Source: Prostheceraeus crozeri (taxonomy: Eukaryota; Platyhelminthes; Polycladida; Euryleptidae). From it: a DNA stretch of 64,000 nucleotides. The stretch is taken from the NCBI GenBank assembly GCA_907163375.1, contig CAJQUW010004756.1, positions 661,486 through 725,485 of the forward strand, written 5' to 3'. The first letter of the stretch is position 1; every line of letters begins with the position of its first letter. The notes beneath the pieces were generated by a model, which ran no database searches, had not been told where the DNA came from, and was given only the letters and a program-made list of their open reading frames with translations. Position numbers and translations under genes: made by a program. Of the stretch, positions 10,910-22,210 are shown piece by piece.

Positions 10910-13900
10910 GTATGTATATTGAAATTCTCTTTCAAGATCGCATCAAAATTTTTGATTCATTAATTCATGTAATAATTCATATTCTAAAGTTTTGACTTTC
11001 CAAATTAACATGTACTTTGTATATATCCCATTACATATTTTTGTGGTACTAAACTGTCGACTAAGATGTAAGGTCGAAATACATAGGACTTCTAGACATT
11101 TGCGATTGGATCTTGTTTCGCAAATAACTCATACTTTTCTTCGCAGGAAAACACTTACATTTCCAACACCAATTGTGAGCTCAGAATGACTGGACAAACC
11201 ATGGCGCTTCGAAAACTTGTACTTCCCATACGAAAAAATTGGATCGGGACAACTAATTCCTACAGTCTTTTAAACACGATAATCAATGATGGAACTTTCA
11301 AATCAATTTACAAGAGGTTTGTTGATACTTAAATATTAATACATACTTATTAATAAAGTTAAGTTTCTTCGTCGCGCTTATCTTTGATGTGTTGACATAG
11401 AACGCTACTAGTGCTTATCAGGGATACGGAGTCCGACTCCGACTGCGGGGGTTGATAGGACTCCGACTCCGGGTGGCAAGTATATATAGCTTAGTTTTTT
11501 GAAAAATTAACTGGTAACCTACTTCATAGATCATTATAGGCTTACCTGAGCCTGATTTAAGTGATCAATGCTGCATCAAATCAACCATTTTCTATGAAGG
11601 TTTACCAACTTTGCACATCACTTGTGCTTCACACGGTTTTTGTACAGTCTCTACCAGGCAGGAAAATCCTCCATCCTTCTCCAAAAATATGAGTATACTT
11701 TCGATTTTGATACGCGCTTTGGAGGAGACATCACAGACGATTGACGTGAGGGTAAGAGGTAATGTTCTCAAGCAAACCAGTATTTTACTTTTGTCTCTGA
11801 TGTGTCTTTGGTGCGTTGGTGTGATCGAGGCTAGGAAGGCTTGTCTTTTCCACTAAATCACCGAGTGAAAAGACAATCATTTTTTCACTATCACGGTTCA
11901 TTCCCTCAACTATTTCAAGCTTTGCATGTACTGCTGTCTCTGTACTTTTGTTTGACGGAGAAAGTTGACATCAAGACAGTGACAACTATGCACGGGGATA
12001 AATAATTTGCTTGTATTATATTTCGGGTCTAGTTGTAGGCTGGAGTCCGGAGTCCTATCATTTGATAGGACTCCGACTCCAGCAAAAATAATAGGACTCC
12101 GGGACTCCGACTCCACATCCCTGGTGCTTATATTTTCTATAACACGTTTGTGTTCTTGGTGTTTGATCTTAAACATCCGTGCAGTTTTACCCTTTGTAAA
12201 ATTCACCACATTGTGAACAAGTATATTCATTCATACACTACAAAACTATCTCTACATTCAAACTTAGTATTCATTAAATCCTGACATTATGCTACATACA
12301 CAAGAGTTACCATTAGATTTGTTACTTAGAAAAGATGCTGTCTGACAACCATACTCATTTACCAATGTTACTGTCAATTCGTTGTGTTTAATCAAATAAA
12401 TAAATTGATTAAGCATTATGACTTGTCAGTAGCACTAAATAAATATAACTTATATTATTATATAAATATATAATAATAATAACAATAAACATAAAATAAA
12501 TAAGCAGTAGTAGCAACTCTATGTCAACACATCAAAGACAAGCACGACGATTTAGGAGGCATCGAAAACTTTCAGCTCGGTTTCAATAGCAAACTGTTCA
12601 ACACACGAGACACAGCAATAGCAGAATCTAAAGCAATCACATATCTGAAACCCACAATCAATAGAAGACACGAACTTCCAGACTACAATCTGTCTTCACA
12701 ATTTGATAAACATTCATACAAGCACCACATCTCTTAATATCACTCATTATAAAGTTTCACTATACAGTAAAGCCTCACTCGGTGACATCTCACTGTCCAC
12801 CGAGCTCTATCGACCTTTGAAGGCGCGGGACGCCGAAGTACTTGTCGCGTTTTAGAAACTTAGCTTCATTTATAGAACTCCGACTGCAAAATAAAGGGGA
12901 GGTTCCTTTTTACTTTGCTCGTTATCAACATGATCTCCCGTCGTTTGTTCAACTATGTAAAATTGAGTGTAGCTCACTTTACTAAAGTCAAACTGCATAA
13001 ATAAGGTCCTAGAAATGTATTCATCATATCTTATTTTCCGCATGCATGTACAGTATAGGTACCAGGGATGCGGAGTCGGAGTCGGAGTCCTATCAAATGA
13101 TAGGACTCTGGACTCCGGCCTATCTATCATTCAACCCGAAATATAATACAAGCAAATTATTTATTCTCGTGCTTAGCTGTCACTGTCTTGATGTCAACTT
13201 TCTCCGTCAAACAAAAGTACAGAGACACTGCTGAATGCAAAGCTTGTAATAGTTGAGAGAATGAACCGTGATAGTGAAAAAAAGGATTGTCTTTCTACTC
13301 GATGATTCAGTAGAGAAGACAAGCCTTCCTAGCCTCGATTACACCTACGCACCAAAGGTCGCATCAGAGACAAAAATGAAATACTGGTTTGTTTGAGAAC
13401 ATTACCTCTTCACCCTCACGTTAATCGTGTGTGATGGGTCCTCTAAAGCGCATGTTAAAATAGAAAGTATACTCATATTTTTTTAAAAAGGATGGGGATT
13501 TTCCTGCCTGGTTGAAACTGAAGAAAAACCGTGTGAAGCACACATCAAGAAGATGGAAGCAGCCGAGACGTATGCATCCAACTTAAAGCGACATTTGATA
13601 AACTTTCATCGAAAATGATTGATAACTGATACAGCAATGATCCCTGAAAATAGGTTCAGGTAAGCCTATAATGGTTGCCAGTTAATTTTTCAAAAAATTA
13701 GGCTTTGTATATTGGCCACCTGGAGTCGGAGTCCCATCAAAAGCCGGAGTCCTATCAACCCCGGAGTCGGAGTCTATCAAAATGATAGGACTCCGCATCC
13801 CTGATAGGTACAATGAAAGACTAGTATGGTGATGGAAAGTTTTTAGGTTCATTGCTAAAAAATTCATTTTTAATTGGTTGAAGATGCTTTGATTTAACGT

Positions 13901-16110
13901 AGCATGCATGTTGTGGAAAGAACCAAGTTAGCTGATGTTCAGTTCAAAATTCGAATATTTTTATTTTGGTAAAAATTGCTTATGCTGCTAATCTAGTGAT
14001 TCTGCATTTTTAGTGTGGATGCAACCAATTTAATTTTATCTTACAAACGACTAATGTCTTAAAGAAAAGTTATAATAAATGCTATACCTAAAACTATGTG
14101 ATGCAGAAAATATAAAAGAGGACCAAAAGAAATTAAGAGTCAAAGTAACGCGGTGCTCAGCCAGAACCAGTTCATGCCTGCCAATATCCGTTATATTCAA
14201 ACATGGAAGTGCTCAGGCATTGTGGCGCATTAAGGCGATTGACGTTTTATTCTCTATGGCCTCCCCTGCTTCAGAAAAGGTCGCTGAGGTTTGTATGGAG
14301 AGTCAACCCGAGAGAATGTGTATAGGGCTTCTTCTAAATTCTACATTTATAGTTGGGTCAAAATGCTGCCTCGGCTACGGGCCAACCATCAAAGGTATAC
14401 GATATGCCGATACATGGATGTAGGCCCTATTTGCCATGCGTCACATCAATTATATTCAATTAAGGAGATTTCTTGTAGGTTATTTCTATTAAGTGGGAGG
14501 ATATCATTAATTTTAATCGTCTAGAATATATAAATTATGACGCTTTTCCTAATTGGTAGACGTCTTTGTGTTGTTCCCTTTTTCAGATACTACGGAGTAA
14601 ACGTATGCGATAGCACTGCATACGAGTGGCATTCTATCAATTGGACCGATGTATTTGGTCTGTTCGGAGTTCTTGGTGGTGGATGCATTTTAGGATTCAT
14701 CGCTGCTATCATCGAACTTTGTTATAAAAAATGCTGCCTATGTATCCAGCGCAGGGTGAGTTACGTTCGGATTAAAGAAGGAAATTTACACGAGCAATGA
14801 CAAAGTCATTCCCAGCTGAGTCGTCGGACAGAGTTTTTCGCATCGACATTTTTCCTAGTGATGTTTCTAAGCTAACCATAGACTGATAATTTCTTGAGGT
14901 TACAAAAATTGGAATGAGCTATTCATTTATGCAACTACACGTACACGTAGATTCAGGGATATATTTGTGATGTCTTTTGTTGGCAAATTTATTCCTTTTC
15001 TAACGTGGTTAATACTATATAAATTAATTTTATTTCCTACTTAATTAGATTCTAGCTTGAGAGACAATTGGGTTAAGGCAATGATGCCAATGTACTCAGA
15101 TTGTATATCAAATATCTTCAGAATACTTTAACATGAAAGATAAATTCAAACGATTTCAAAATCTTTCATTTCTATCATGTTTATAAAAAATTTGGGTCGG
15201 TAAGTCACGCGATAATTGCAAACTTTTGTATTGAAAAAATATGTATTATTTACCGATAAAGCATAGAATCGAATCATTCGTTAAATCTTTAACGAAATTT
15301 TTCATAAGAAATAGATCTATTTCATTGACCATGAGTCAATTTCAATAGATTGAAGCATGCATTTAGGTTAATTGAGATATTGGCAAGCATTTGATCATTT
15401 AGGGTAAAAAGATTTCAGAAATTGCCTAAGTTCATGCGTCAATTCATTGACACTTTGTCTTACTTGCATGTAGATTAGAAAGCTTATTTATATGCGATGC
15501 AGATTTTGGTATTAAAAATTTTTGTTTTGAAAGAAAGTCAAGTTGTTTATTATAAAATCGTATAAAAGGTTGGTCAATATATTTCGACTATTACACCATA
15601 TAGCCATTATCAAGAAAAATGGTGTAATGGTGTATATATTATGGCTATGGTGTAATAGTCGAAATATATTGACCAACCTTTTATGTGATTTTATAATATA
15701 CAACTTGACTTTCTTTCAAAACAAAATTTTTAATTTCATGAACAGTCAAGGCATATTTCCTCAGATTATGTTATGTTTAATCCATGAATATTGCAAATAT
15801 TGATAGCATCAAACTATCATGCAATTTCAGATACATACACTGTAGACCTAATTTTAGAAATCTCATCACCGAATTTTCCAAGATTTATCCAGGATGGGCC
15901 TACTCGAATCAACTCTTGCAATAGAAAAATGACGCTAGAAAACAGAAGCATAGGTTTGCGTAGGTCAATCGATCAGAAAATGAAGCAAATAACAAAATTT
16001 CATTTTCAAATATAAAACACGTGTTCATGACACATTTCATGTTTTTACAGGCGAGTGGAGGATTGGAATTCAAGAAATTCTACAAGGCCAAAGTGACCCT
16101 TATGGAGTAA
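10691..16110 (+). CDS. Ionotropic glutamate receptor-like channel, C-terminal exons
   Basis: Four exons join in phase: 10691-10909, 11147-11316, 14587-14755 and 16051-16110. The first two encode the end of the ligand-binding S2 lobe (DLYDSSVFRFFFKSN; NYVFIGDVM then ENTYISNTNCELRMTG). The third encodes YYGVNVCDS, then the W...DVFGLFGVLGGG turn and the last membrane segment (CILGFIAAIIELCY), followed by a Cys/Lys/Arg-rich tail. This is the layout of iGluR/IR-type cation channels at the plasma membrane. The pore and S1 exons must lie upstream and were not found. If the 14755 donor is not used, translation stops instead at 14800, giving an alternative tail. An AATAAA lies at 16731. The subfamily cannot be told from this part. 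Confidence 0.8.
11147..11316 (+). CDS. iGluR-like exon, end of S2 lobe
   Basis: Acceptor CTTCGCAG and donor GTTTGT. It encodes ENTYISNTNCELRMTGQT, then ALRKLVLPIRKNW and SYSLLNTIINDGTFKSIYK. The Cys in NCELR and the I..L...G....l pattern are the usual S2 landmarks. It ends two bases into an Arg codon that the next exon completes. Confidence 0.78.
11369..11400 (+). repeat. 32-bp inverted repeat, left arm
   Basis: TCGTCGCGCTTATCTTTGAT... at 11369-11400 is matched, with one or two differences, by the reverse complement at 12519-12550. The pair brackets hAT copy 1 and may be the ends of an older insertion. Confidence 0.55.
11419..12123 (-). mobile_element. hAT-type non-autonomous element, copy 1
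   Basis: The ends are CAGGGATACGGAGTC and ...CACATCCCTG, flanked by a perfect 8-bp duplication GTGCTTAT (11411-11418 and 12124-12131), the length hAT transposases make. Subterminal parts are packed with GGAGTC/GACTCC repeats. It is the same family as copy 2, in the opposite orientation, and lies in the second intron of the receptor-like gene. Confidence 0.85.
12519..12550 (-). repeat. 32-bp inverted repeat, right arm
   Basis: Reverse-complement partner of 11369-11400. The segment between them, minus hAT copy 1, would be about 480 bp. Confidence 0.55.
13063..13803 (+). mobile_element. hAT-type non-autonomous element, copy 2, with BED-finger remnant
   Basis: The ends are CAGGGATGCGGAGTCGGAGT and ...CGCATCCCTG, with a perfect 8-bp duplication ATAGGTAC (13055-13062 and 13804-13811). 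Near 13540-13617 the plus strand encodes AETYASNLKRHLINFH, which matches the second half of a BED zinc finger as found at the N terminus of hAT transposases. The rest of a transposase is missing. It lies about 940 bp from copy 1 in the opposite orientation. Confidence 0.85.
14587..14755 (+). CDS. iGluR-like exon, last membrane segment
   Basis: The acceptor is TTTTTCAG. It encodes YYGVNVCDSTAYEWHSINW, then TDVFGLFGVLGGGCILGFIA and AIIELCYKKCCLCIQRR. W-x-DVFGLFGVLGGG followed by a hydrophobic helix ending in E..Y is the iGluR M4 signature. A strong GTGAGT donor follows at 14756. Read-through would add about 14 residues and stop at 14800. Confidence 0.82.
15514..15733. repeat. Foldback repeat (short palindromic MITE)
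   Basis: Two arms of about 95 bp (about 15514-15610 and 15638-15733) are near-perfect reverse complements around a short loop. They run from AAATTTTTGTTTTGAAAG to its complement. It lies in the last intron of the receptor-like gene. No coding capacity; probably a MITE, family unknown. Confidence 0.75.
16051..16110 (+). CDS. iGluR-like terminal exon (candidate)
   Basis: After a TTTTTACAG acceptor, 19 codons read in phase from the previous exon (ASGGLEFKKFYKAKVTLME) and reach a stop. The short basic cytoplasmic tail fits a receptor C terminus. It is supported only by the splice site and phase, not by homology. Confidence 0.5.
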   Translation, partial: ASGGLEFKKFYKAKVTLME

Positions 16111-18879
16111 GTAGCCTACATTAATTTCAAAATAGGTTGTTTTAACTGGAATTACTATTTCTCTAGGCGTCGGTAGAAAATCTTAATAATTTCTCGTTTA
16201 AAATTAATATTTTTAACTAATTTATTGATTTCTCCTCAAAATAAGTTCATTTCCAGCATGCTCTTTTATTCACAATTCAACGAATGTGCTTGTAACAGCG
16301 AAAATCAGCTTGTAGCTGCAATCTTCCGAAGATTCTCTTTGGTAAGATGATGACGCCGATCAGCCAATATTGGTATCTAATAAGTTCCCGCACTGGGTAT
16401 TTGAAATGTCCAATGAGATGCGTCGCCGCTATAGTCGTTATAGTTCACGGTAACGAATTAATTGAAACGCTGGTCACTAGTGAAGACTCAAACGAGTCAC
16501 GAATAGTTGCATTGGGAATGTATGCAGGTCACGGATCACTACTGGCTGAGCCGTTTCATCCTGCACTGTGCAGCTTCTATAGCATCAAACTTACAAATGT
16601 CAAGAGGTGCATTTAACTCTATGTCATTGTGATAGCTGCTATTTTCATTATGCATAAAGTTGTAGTACTATATGATAGTGTATGATAATATATTCAACTG
16701 GTTTCCGTTGGTTTGCATACAGTGTTGTAAAATAAACACAATCTTCCTCAGGAGATGCAGCATAGATGGAAATTCTAATGTGGTACATGCAGAAATTTGT
16801 TGAATTTTAAAGAAATGCATGGAAGTATAAAATATAGATGATATGAGTGCCATTTAATGCAGGGTCTCATTGATATATAATTTTGAAAATGATGCAACCA
16901 AAGTAGAGGCTCAGAAACAATTCGTCTTACATCCTTAAAAGTAAAGTCTTTGAAAACAGTGACCCAAGAGAAAATGCAGATGCCTGTATATGAGAGCCTG
17001 TATAATATTATATATAATATGTATAATATAATACAACCTAGAAGCTCTCTAAAGAATCAGTTCATACAGGGACTATACTAAGATATTTTAGTAGTCCCTG
17101 GTTCACATTACTTCAGCGGCCTAGAAATTGGATCGAGATTTGAGTTCATAGAAAGGGGTTCTTTGGAGGACGTGTTGCATGTTTCATCCATAGACTATGT
17201 TTCATCCATAAGGCCAGTCCGTCGTTAACTGACTGATAGCCCGCAACTCTTCAATCTTTGTTTCATTGTCTTTTTTAGTCATTTTCTTGGCAATTGATAC
17301 CTCCTAAACTTCTTTGTGCTGATGTTGTAAGCAATGAAATGAAACCACTTTATATTTATTTTCATGACGGAGGTCACACCGATGCTCATTCATCCTTTCC
17401 CTCACAGATCTTCCTGACTCTCCGATTTAAACAGAATCGCAATCTCGGAAACGTGTCCCATAAATGATGTTACTTGAAATGCATGTTGTTCTCGCAGCAT
17501 TGATGGTGTATGAGAGTCCAGTGGTCTGTGATAAGATGCTTGCGTCGTCGGATAGCATCTCGCAAGTCCTACAGCAACTATTGTTGTATTTTTTTTACAA
17601 TTCTTGTATCGTCCGTGATCACGGTACTTGCAGTTTCAACAACTTTGCACAAGATTTGCCCGAATCAGATCGCTGATCCGTCTTCTGAGCTGTTTCGAAC
17701 ATTTCATTATTTTCATTATGCAGCAGAGATAACACGTGCATGATTTCATCTTTCAGCTCAGATGGAATATGGATCAGATTAAATGGTCATCCCAAAGAAC
17801 TATATTACATGAAGATGGCAGATCTGACACCCGGAACCATAAAGACGACAATGAAGATATCGCCAGTTGACCTGGGAATAAAATGCAGAGATGCAATTAA
17901 AGTTCAATTCTTGGGAAATGACCCGAAAAATGCCAGGCGGATTTTTCACTTGAAAACTTGAAAACTTCTTCTCATTTGTATTTTGATGTGAATTATTCGA
18001 ATCTTTGGATTCGAAATGGCCATTTCTTAAAATCATGCAGATGTATTTGTAAAATGAAATGTCATTGAAATGATACATGATTTGTATTCTTGACAAATAA
18101 ATTCACAGCGATGCATTCTTGCCAAGTGAACAACATTGCCGATGACATTTGTTTTATTGATGACTGGCAACTTTTAATGATGAAGTTGGCGAATGAAGCA
18201 AATACAGTCGCATTTCTTTCCACATTGAAAAAATTGCCATTCCTTCATACGAGAAATGTCGCTATGTTCATCTTGGGGCAAAACCAAAAAGTCCCAGCAT
18301 AATAACCTGCAAGATTTCACGAAAAGTCGAACGTAGACCAACGCAGGCCTACATGCATGCCATTTCAGATTTTAACAACAGCCTGTTTCCTTGAAAACTG
18401 AAGGCAATTTAAAACCAAGCACTCCTACTGAAAAATTGCAAGAGTTGTCGAATTTAGGCCGCAGCACCAATAAAAATAGTGGCACTTGTTCCCAAGTGCA
18501 GCATTTCAAAAGGCCCATAATTCAATAGAAGAGTTAGCATGGGTTACAGATTGCGTCAGTGGCAAATTGAGACGAAAGCAACTTCCTAGGCGTACATGTT
18601 GAGGCACATATCGCTTGTCGAAAACATTTTCACTCTTGTTACCGGGTGCTTGATCTAGTTGAAGCGAACATAAAAGCGGCACATAAAGGCCTATAGGCAA
18701 GTTTTGAAATCATTTGAATTTTTCTGATAAATTTGTGTCTTAATATGATTAGGAAGTTATTAAATATAAGCCTCATAATATAATAATGATTAAATATAAG
18801 TCGAATACAAACCTCTACAAAAGTAGTATGAAGCTTATCAAATATATATGTATTCGTAAGCAAAAAAGTCAATCACATA
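16111..18879. other. No confident gene; one possible small membrane protein
   Basis: Two plus-strand frames stand out weakly. The one at 17510-17743 has a basic start and a hydrophobic segment (YCCIFFTILVSSVITVLAVS), like a type II membrane anchor. The one at about 17762-17961 follows a CATCTTTCAG acceptor-like sequence and ends in a stop about 130 bp before an AATAAA. They are not in one frame and I recognise neither. The rest shows nothing supportable. Confidence 0.25.
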
Positions 18880-19560
18880 AAAAGTTTGATGTTGAGTGGT
18901 TTTGAAACCACTCCACAGCAGTGTCTGACAAACTATGGAGACATTGAAGACCCTCATTTAATTAAAAAATGTGCAGTTTTCTATAATGTGCTCCCATCGT
19001 CTGCTACTCGTAGCCGCAAATGCGCTCGGGTGTGCGTCGAGCACCCCATTTGTGTAGAGTATAAGCGCAGATCCCTACTCCTGTTCGGAATCGGCTCAGG
19101 AGTGTCCATTGCCGACGTGTTAGTTGAAAGCCCGACAAGGCACAGGTAGGGTATTCAATCAACCATTTGTTCTTCATGTTTGAGTTCTCCCAGGCGATCC
19201 GCCATGTCGCAGTCGTGTCGAAGTCCGCTGGAGGTAGGTCGCGCCAAATCGGATGACGTGAAACCAAGCACAGTCTCAGTGATTCACAGATGTCAGCCAG
19301 CTAGGGGAGATCAGGAATTGTCCGCAGTAAATCAAGGAGCCGTCGGCTGATGTTCTCACGTCGGATTGCCGGAGGAGGAATATTGCACAGAACTGGTAAC
19401 CATTCTACCTCAGTATGGCGGATTTCACCGGTAATGATACGCATTGTAACGTTCAGATGCACATCCAACTTTGAGTAGTGAGCAGAGTTCCGCCACACTG
19501 GAGCACAATACACTTATCAAATAACAAAATGGAATGAATACTAACAGGCATCTAAAATTC
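18880..19560 (-). mobile_element. LINE fragment (end of the reverse transcriptase ORF)
   Basis: Minus-strand frames encode YCAPVWRNSAHYSKLDVHLN, TMRIITGEI and WLPVLCNIPPPAIRR (about 19320-19513), then LSGFQLTRRQW, LLSRFRTGVGICAYTLHKWG and ERICGYE (about 19000-19150). These are the well-known C-terminal blocks of non-LTR retrotransposon polymerases (Jockey/CR1-like groups). The blocks are in different frames with at least one stop, and the 5' part is absent. It is a dead, truncated copy. The piggyBac element begins about 25 bp beyond it. Confidence 0.82.
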
Positions 19561-19584
19561 TGCGGGCATTAAGCTGATTATTAA

Positions 19585-22206
19585 CCCTAGAACGTACAAT
19601 GAGGTCATTTTGACTCATTTCAAATTTTGATTGGTTCTAAAACAAAGATGACCAATTTTCAGGGGCTAAAACTTCTTGACTTTTTTTATTATATTCTTCC
19701 AAACATATGATGAAAAGGACTGAGGTCAAAATTATTTCTGATAACGTCTGGAGATCGTTTTACTGAGTTTGGACGTTGAGGTCAATTTGACTCATTTTAC
19801 CATTCGATTCTTCTTTGATCTATTTATCTTCAGTTATCTATGTATCATAGCTGTAGAATTACCATAGATACCAACATAACCCTTGGCGGGTGAACAACAC
19901 GTACTTTACAGGCTAACTATGACGTCTTCTGTAAAAAGCTGCTGCGCGTCAGTAAGCAATAGCCATTGGAGTGACAACACTAACTTGTCTGTGACAATAA
20001 GAAGGGGAGCAGCTAATCATTGAATCAGTGCGACAATTTCGATACGCAGGGAAAATAATCAATAGCACCTAACGTGAGAAAAATACGCGCAGCGTTAACA
20101 GGTTTTAACTTGAAGCAGTTGCATTGTTTGATTAGTCATGCCTCGTCGACGATACACGGCGGAAGATGCAGCACTGTTTCTACAAGAGAATGACGACTTG
20201 CCAGCCGAATCGTACATTTTAGAAAACGAATCATCCGATGAGGAAATGGTCGTCGAGGAAAATGTATCGAGTGAAAGTGAAAATGAGACATTGAGTGATC
20301 AAGAAGATAGTAACACTGCAGAAGACAACTTTGTATCCAGATCTGGTGATGTATGGTACCTCAAACCTCACGCGAATCAAGGTCGCAATCGTAGTGCGGA
20401 TATTCGTCGTAATAGTGGTGGTCCAACTCGGTTTGCGCAACAAAGAATTAACAATCTGGAGAACGCATGGGATATCATAATGGATGATAAAATTTTACAA
20501 CTGATCACAAATTCCACTAATCGAGAAGGAATACGTGTATTGTCCAGTTCCTTTGTAAAAGTGTCTGTTACTGAGATGCGTGCCTTCATTGGTTTGATGT
20601 ATTTACGCGGTATTTACCAAGGAGTCAAAGAACCTGCTCAAAGCCTTTGGAATCAAGAGCATGGAAGACCCATTTTTCCTGCCACCATGGGATTTCAACG
20701 CTTCAAGACAATTTTACGATTCCTGCGCTTTGATGATAAAGCAACTCGTAGCGCACGATATCGCAACGACAAATTTGCTGCCGTGAGGGAAATGTTTACG
20801 CTCTTTCAGAATAACATTGCTCAGCTTTATTGGCCTCATGAATGCATAACTGTTGATGAGCAACTTTTCCCATCGAGAAACAGGTGTCCCTTCTTGCAAT
20901 ACATGCCACAAAAGCCTTCTAAGTTCGGAATAAAGTTCTGGATTGCAGCTGATTCCTCCAATCATTTTGTACTGTCTGTAAAACCGTATCTTGGAAAGGA
21001 AAATGAGGTGAGAGATGGCTCTCTGGGTGAGTCAGTAGTTCAGAAACTGACAGAAGATTACACAAATAGTGGATGCACAGTGGTAACGGATAACTTTTTT
21101 ACCTCTTTGAAACTTGCTCGCACGTTGCGTGCAAGAGGCATGACACTTTTGGGCACTATCAGAACGCACAGAACTGAAATTCCGAAAGAACTTGTTCAGA
21201 AAAATCGCCCTCTTCATTCTTCAATTTTTGCATTCCATCAAAATAAAGATGCCGTTTTGGTGAGTTATGTCGCAAAAAGAAACAAGGTTGTTGTTCTCTT
21301 GACATCGTGTAAGTTTCGTGACACTGTTGATCAATCGCTCAAAAGGAAGCCCCACATCGTGTTGGAATACAACAAGTTCAAAGGTGGTGTGGACACTGTG
21401 GACCAGATGTTGCGTCATTTTACGACAAAAATGGCATCGAGACGGTGGCCACTTGCAGTTTTCTGCAATATAATCGACATTTCTGCTCTGAACGCTTTTG
21501 TTTTATGGCGTGATATCGGTCGCAGCTCGCAAACACGTTTCCAATTCATATACGAATTGAGTCTGACATTGATTTCACCACATCAACAAGAACGTGCCCA
21601 AGCAAGATCCTTGCACCCCGCAGTTCGTCGCGCTCTGACCGCAGTGGATGATAACAATTGTCGGATACGAGATTCTTCCAAACGGGCCAATTGTCAATTG
21701 TGTGATGTCAGAAATCGAAACAGAACATCAAATCAATGTGACATCTGCAGAAAATGGATTTGCGGAAAACATGTGTCTCGTATGGTGCATTTGTGTCCAA
21801 AGTGTATTTCTGATTGACAACGCGTTTTCACATATAATCGTATTGCTTTTTTAGCCTAGTGTTGAGAGTTGTGTATCTTTTATTGTTCGAATACGAACCT
21901 TTCCCAACAGTTAAGAGTGTTGTTTTAGAATTGATATATATCTTTTTGATTTTTTCGAGACAAGGGCGGAGTCTTAGGAGTCTTCACAGCACCCTGATTT
22001 GGAAATGGTCGCCAATATGATATAGTCTATGTAAAAAATCATGAACTACTTGTTGGCCTATATCCCTTCTAAACCAAAGACTTGTTCTAAATAACATAAC
22101 TAAACAAATAAATATATTTACATTAGTATTATAAACCGAAAAATAAAGTGAGTCAAAATGACCTCATTGTCCAAAGTCGTAGAAATTTATTTTGTACGTT
22201 CTAGGG
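19585..22206 (+). mobile_element. piggyBac DNA transposon, looks complete
   Basis: The ends are CCCTAGAACGTAC at 19585 and GTACGTTCTAGGG ending at 22206, both flanked by TTAA (19581-19584 and 22207-22210). Inside both ends a second shared block reads ATGAGGTCATTTTGACTCA in one orientation and its complement in the other. Length is 2622 bp, with one long open transposase frame. Confidence 0.95.
20138..21817 (+). CDS. piggyBac transposase
   Basis: 559 residues. An acidic N-terminal region (about residues 15-60) leads into the DDE_Tnp_1_7 domain. Catalytic aspartates are D240 (TVDEQLF), D318 (VVTDNFF) and D419 (GGVDTVDQM, with D422 next). The C terminus has a Cys/His zinc-binding domain (CQLC...CDIC...C...H...CPKC). 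The enzyme excises precisely at TTAA. The size is close to the usual 550-600 residues and the frame is unbroken between matched ends, so activity is possible. Its domesticated relatives (PGBD genes) lack terminal repeats, so this is an element and not a host gene. Confidence 0.96.
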   Translation: MPRRRYTAEDAALFLQENDDLPAESYILENESSDEEMVVEENVSSESENETLSDQEDSNTAEDNFVSRSGDVWYLKPHANQGRNRSADIRRNSGGPTRFAQQRINNLENAWDIIMDDKILQLITNSTNREGIRVLSSSFVKVSVTEMRAFIGLMYLRGIYQGVKEPAQSLWNQEHGRPIFPATMGFQRFKTILRFLRFDDKATRSARYRNDKFAAVREMFTLFQNNIAQLYWPHECITVDEQLFPSRNRCPFLQYMPQKPSKFGIKFWIAADSSNHFVLSVKPYLGKENEVRDGSLGESVVQKLTEDYTNSGCTVVTDNFFTSLKLARTLRARGMTLLGTIRTHRTEIPKELVQKNRPLHSSIFAFHQNKDAVLVSYVAKRNKVVVLLTSCKFRDTVDQSLKRKPHIVLEYNKFKGGVDTVDQMLRHFTTKMASRRWPLAVFCNIIDISALNAFVLWRDIGRSSQTRFQFIYELSLTLISPHQQERAQARSLHPAVRRALTAVDDNNCRIRDSSKRANCQLCDVRNRNRTSNQCDICRKWICGKHVSRMVHLCPKCISD

Positions 22207-22210
22207 TTAA

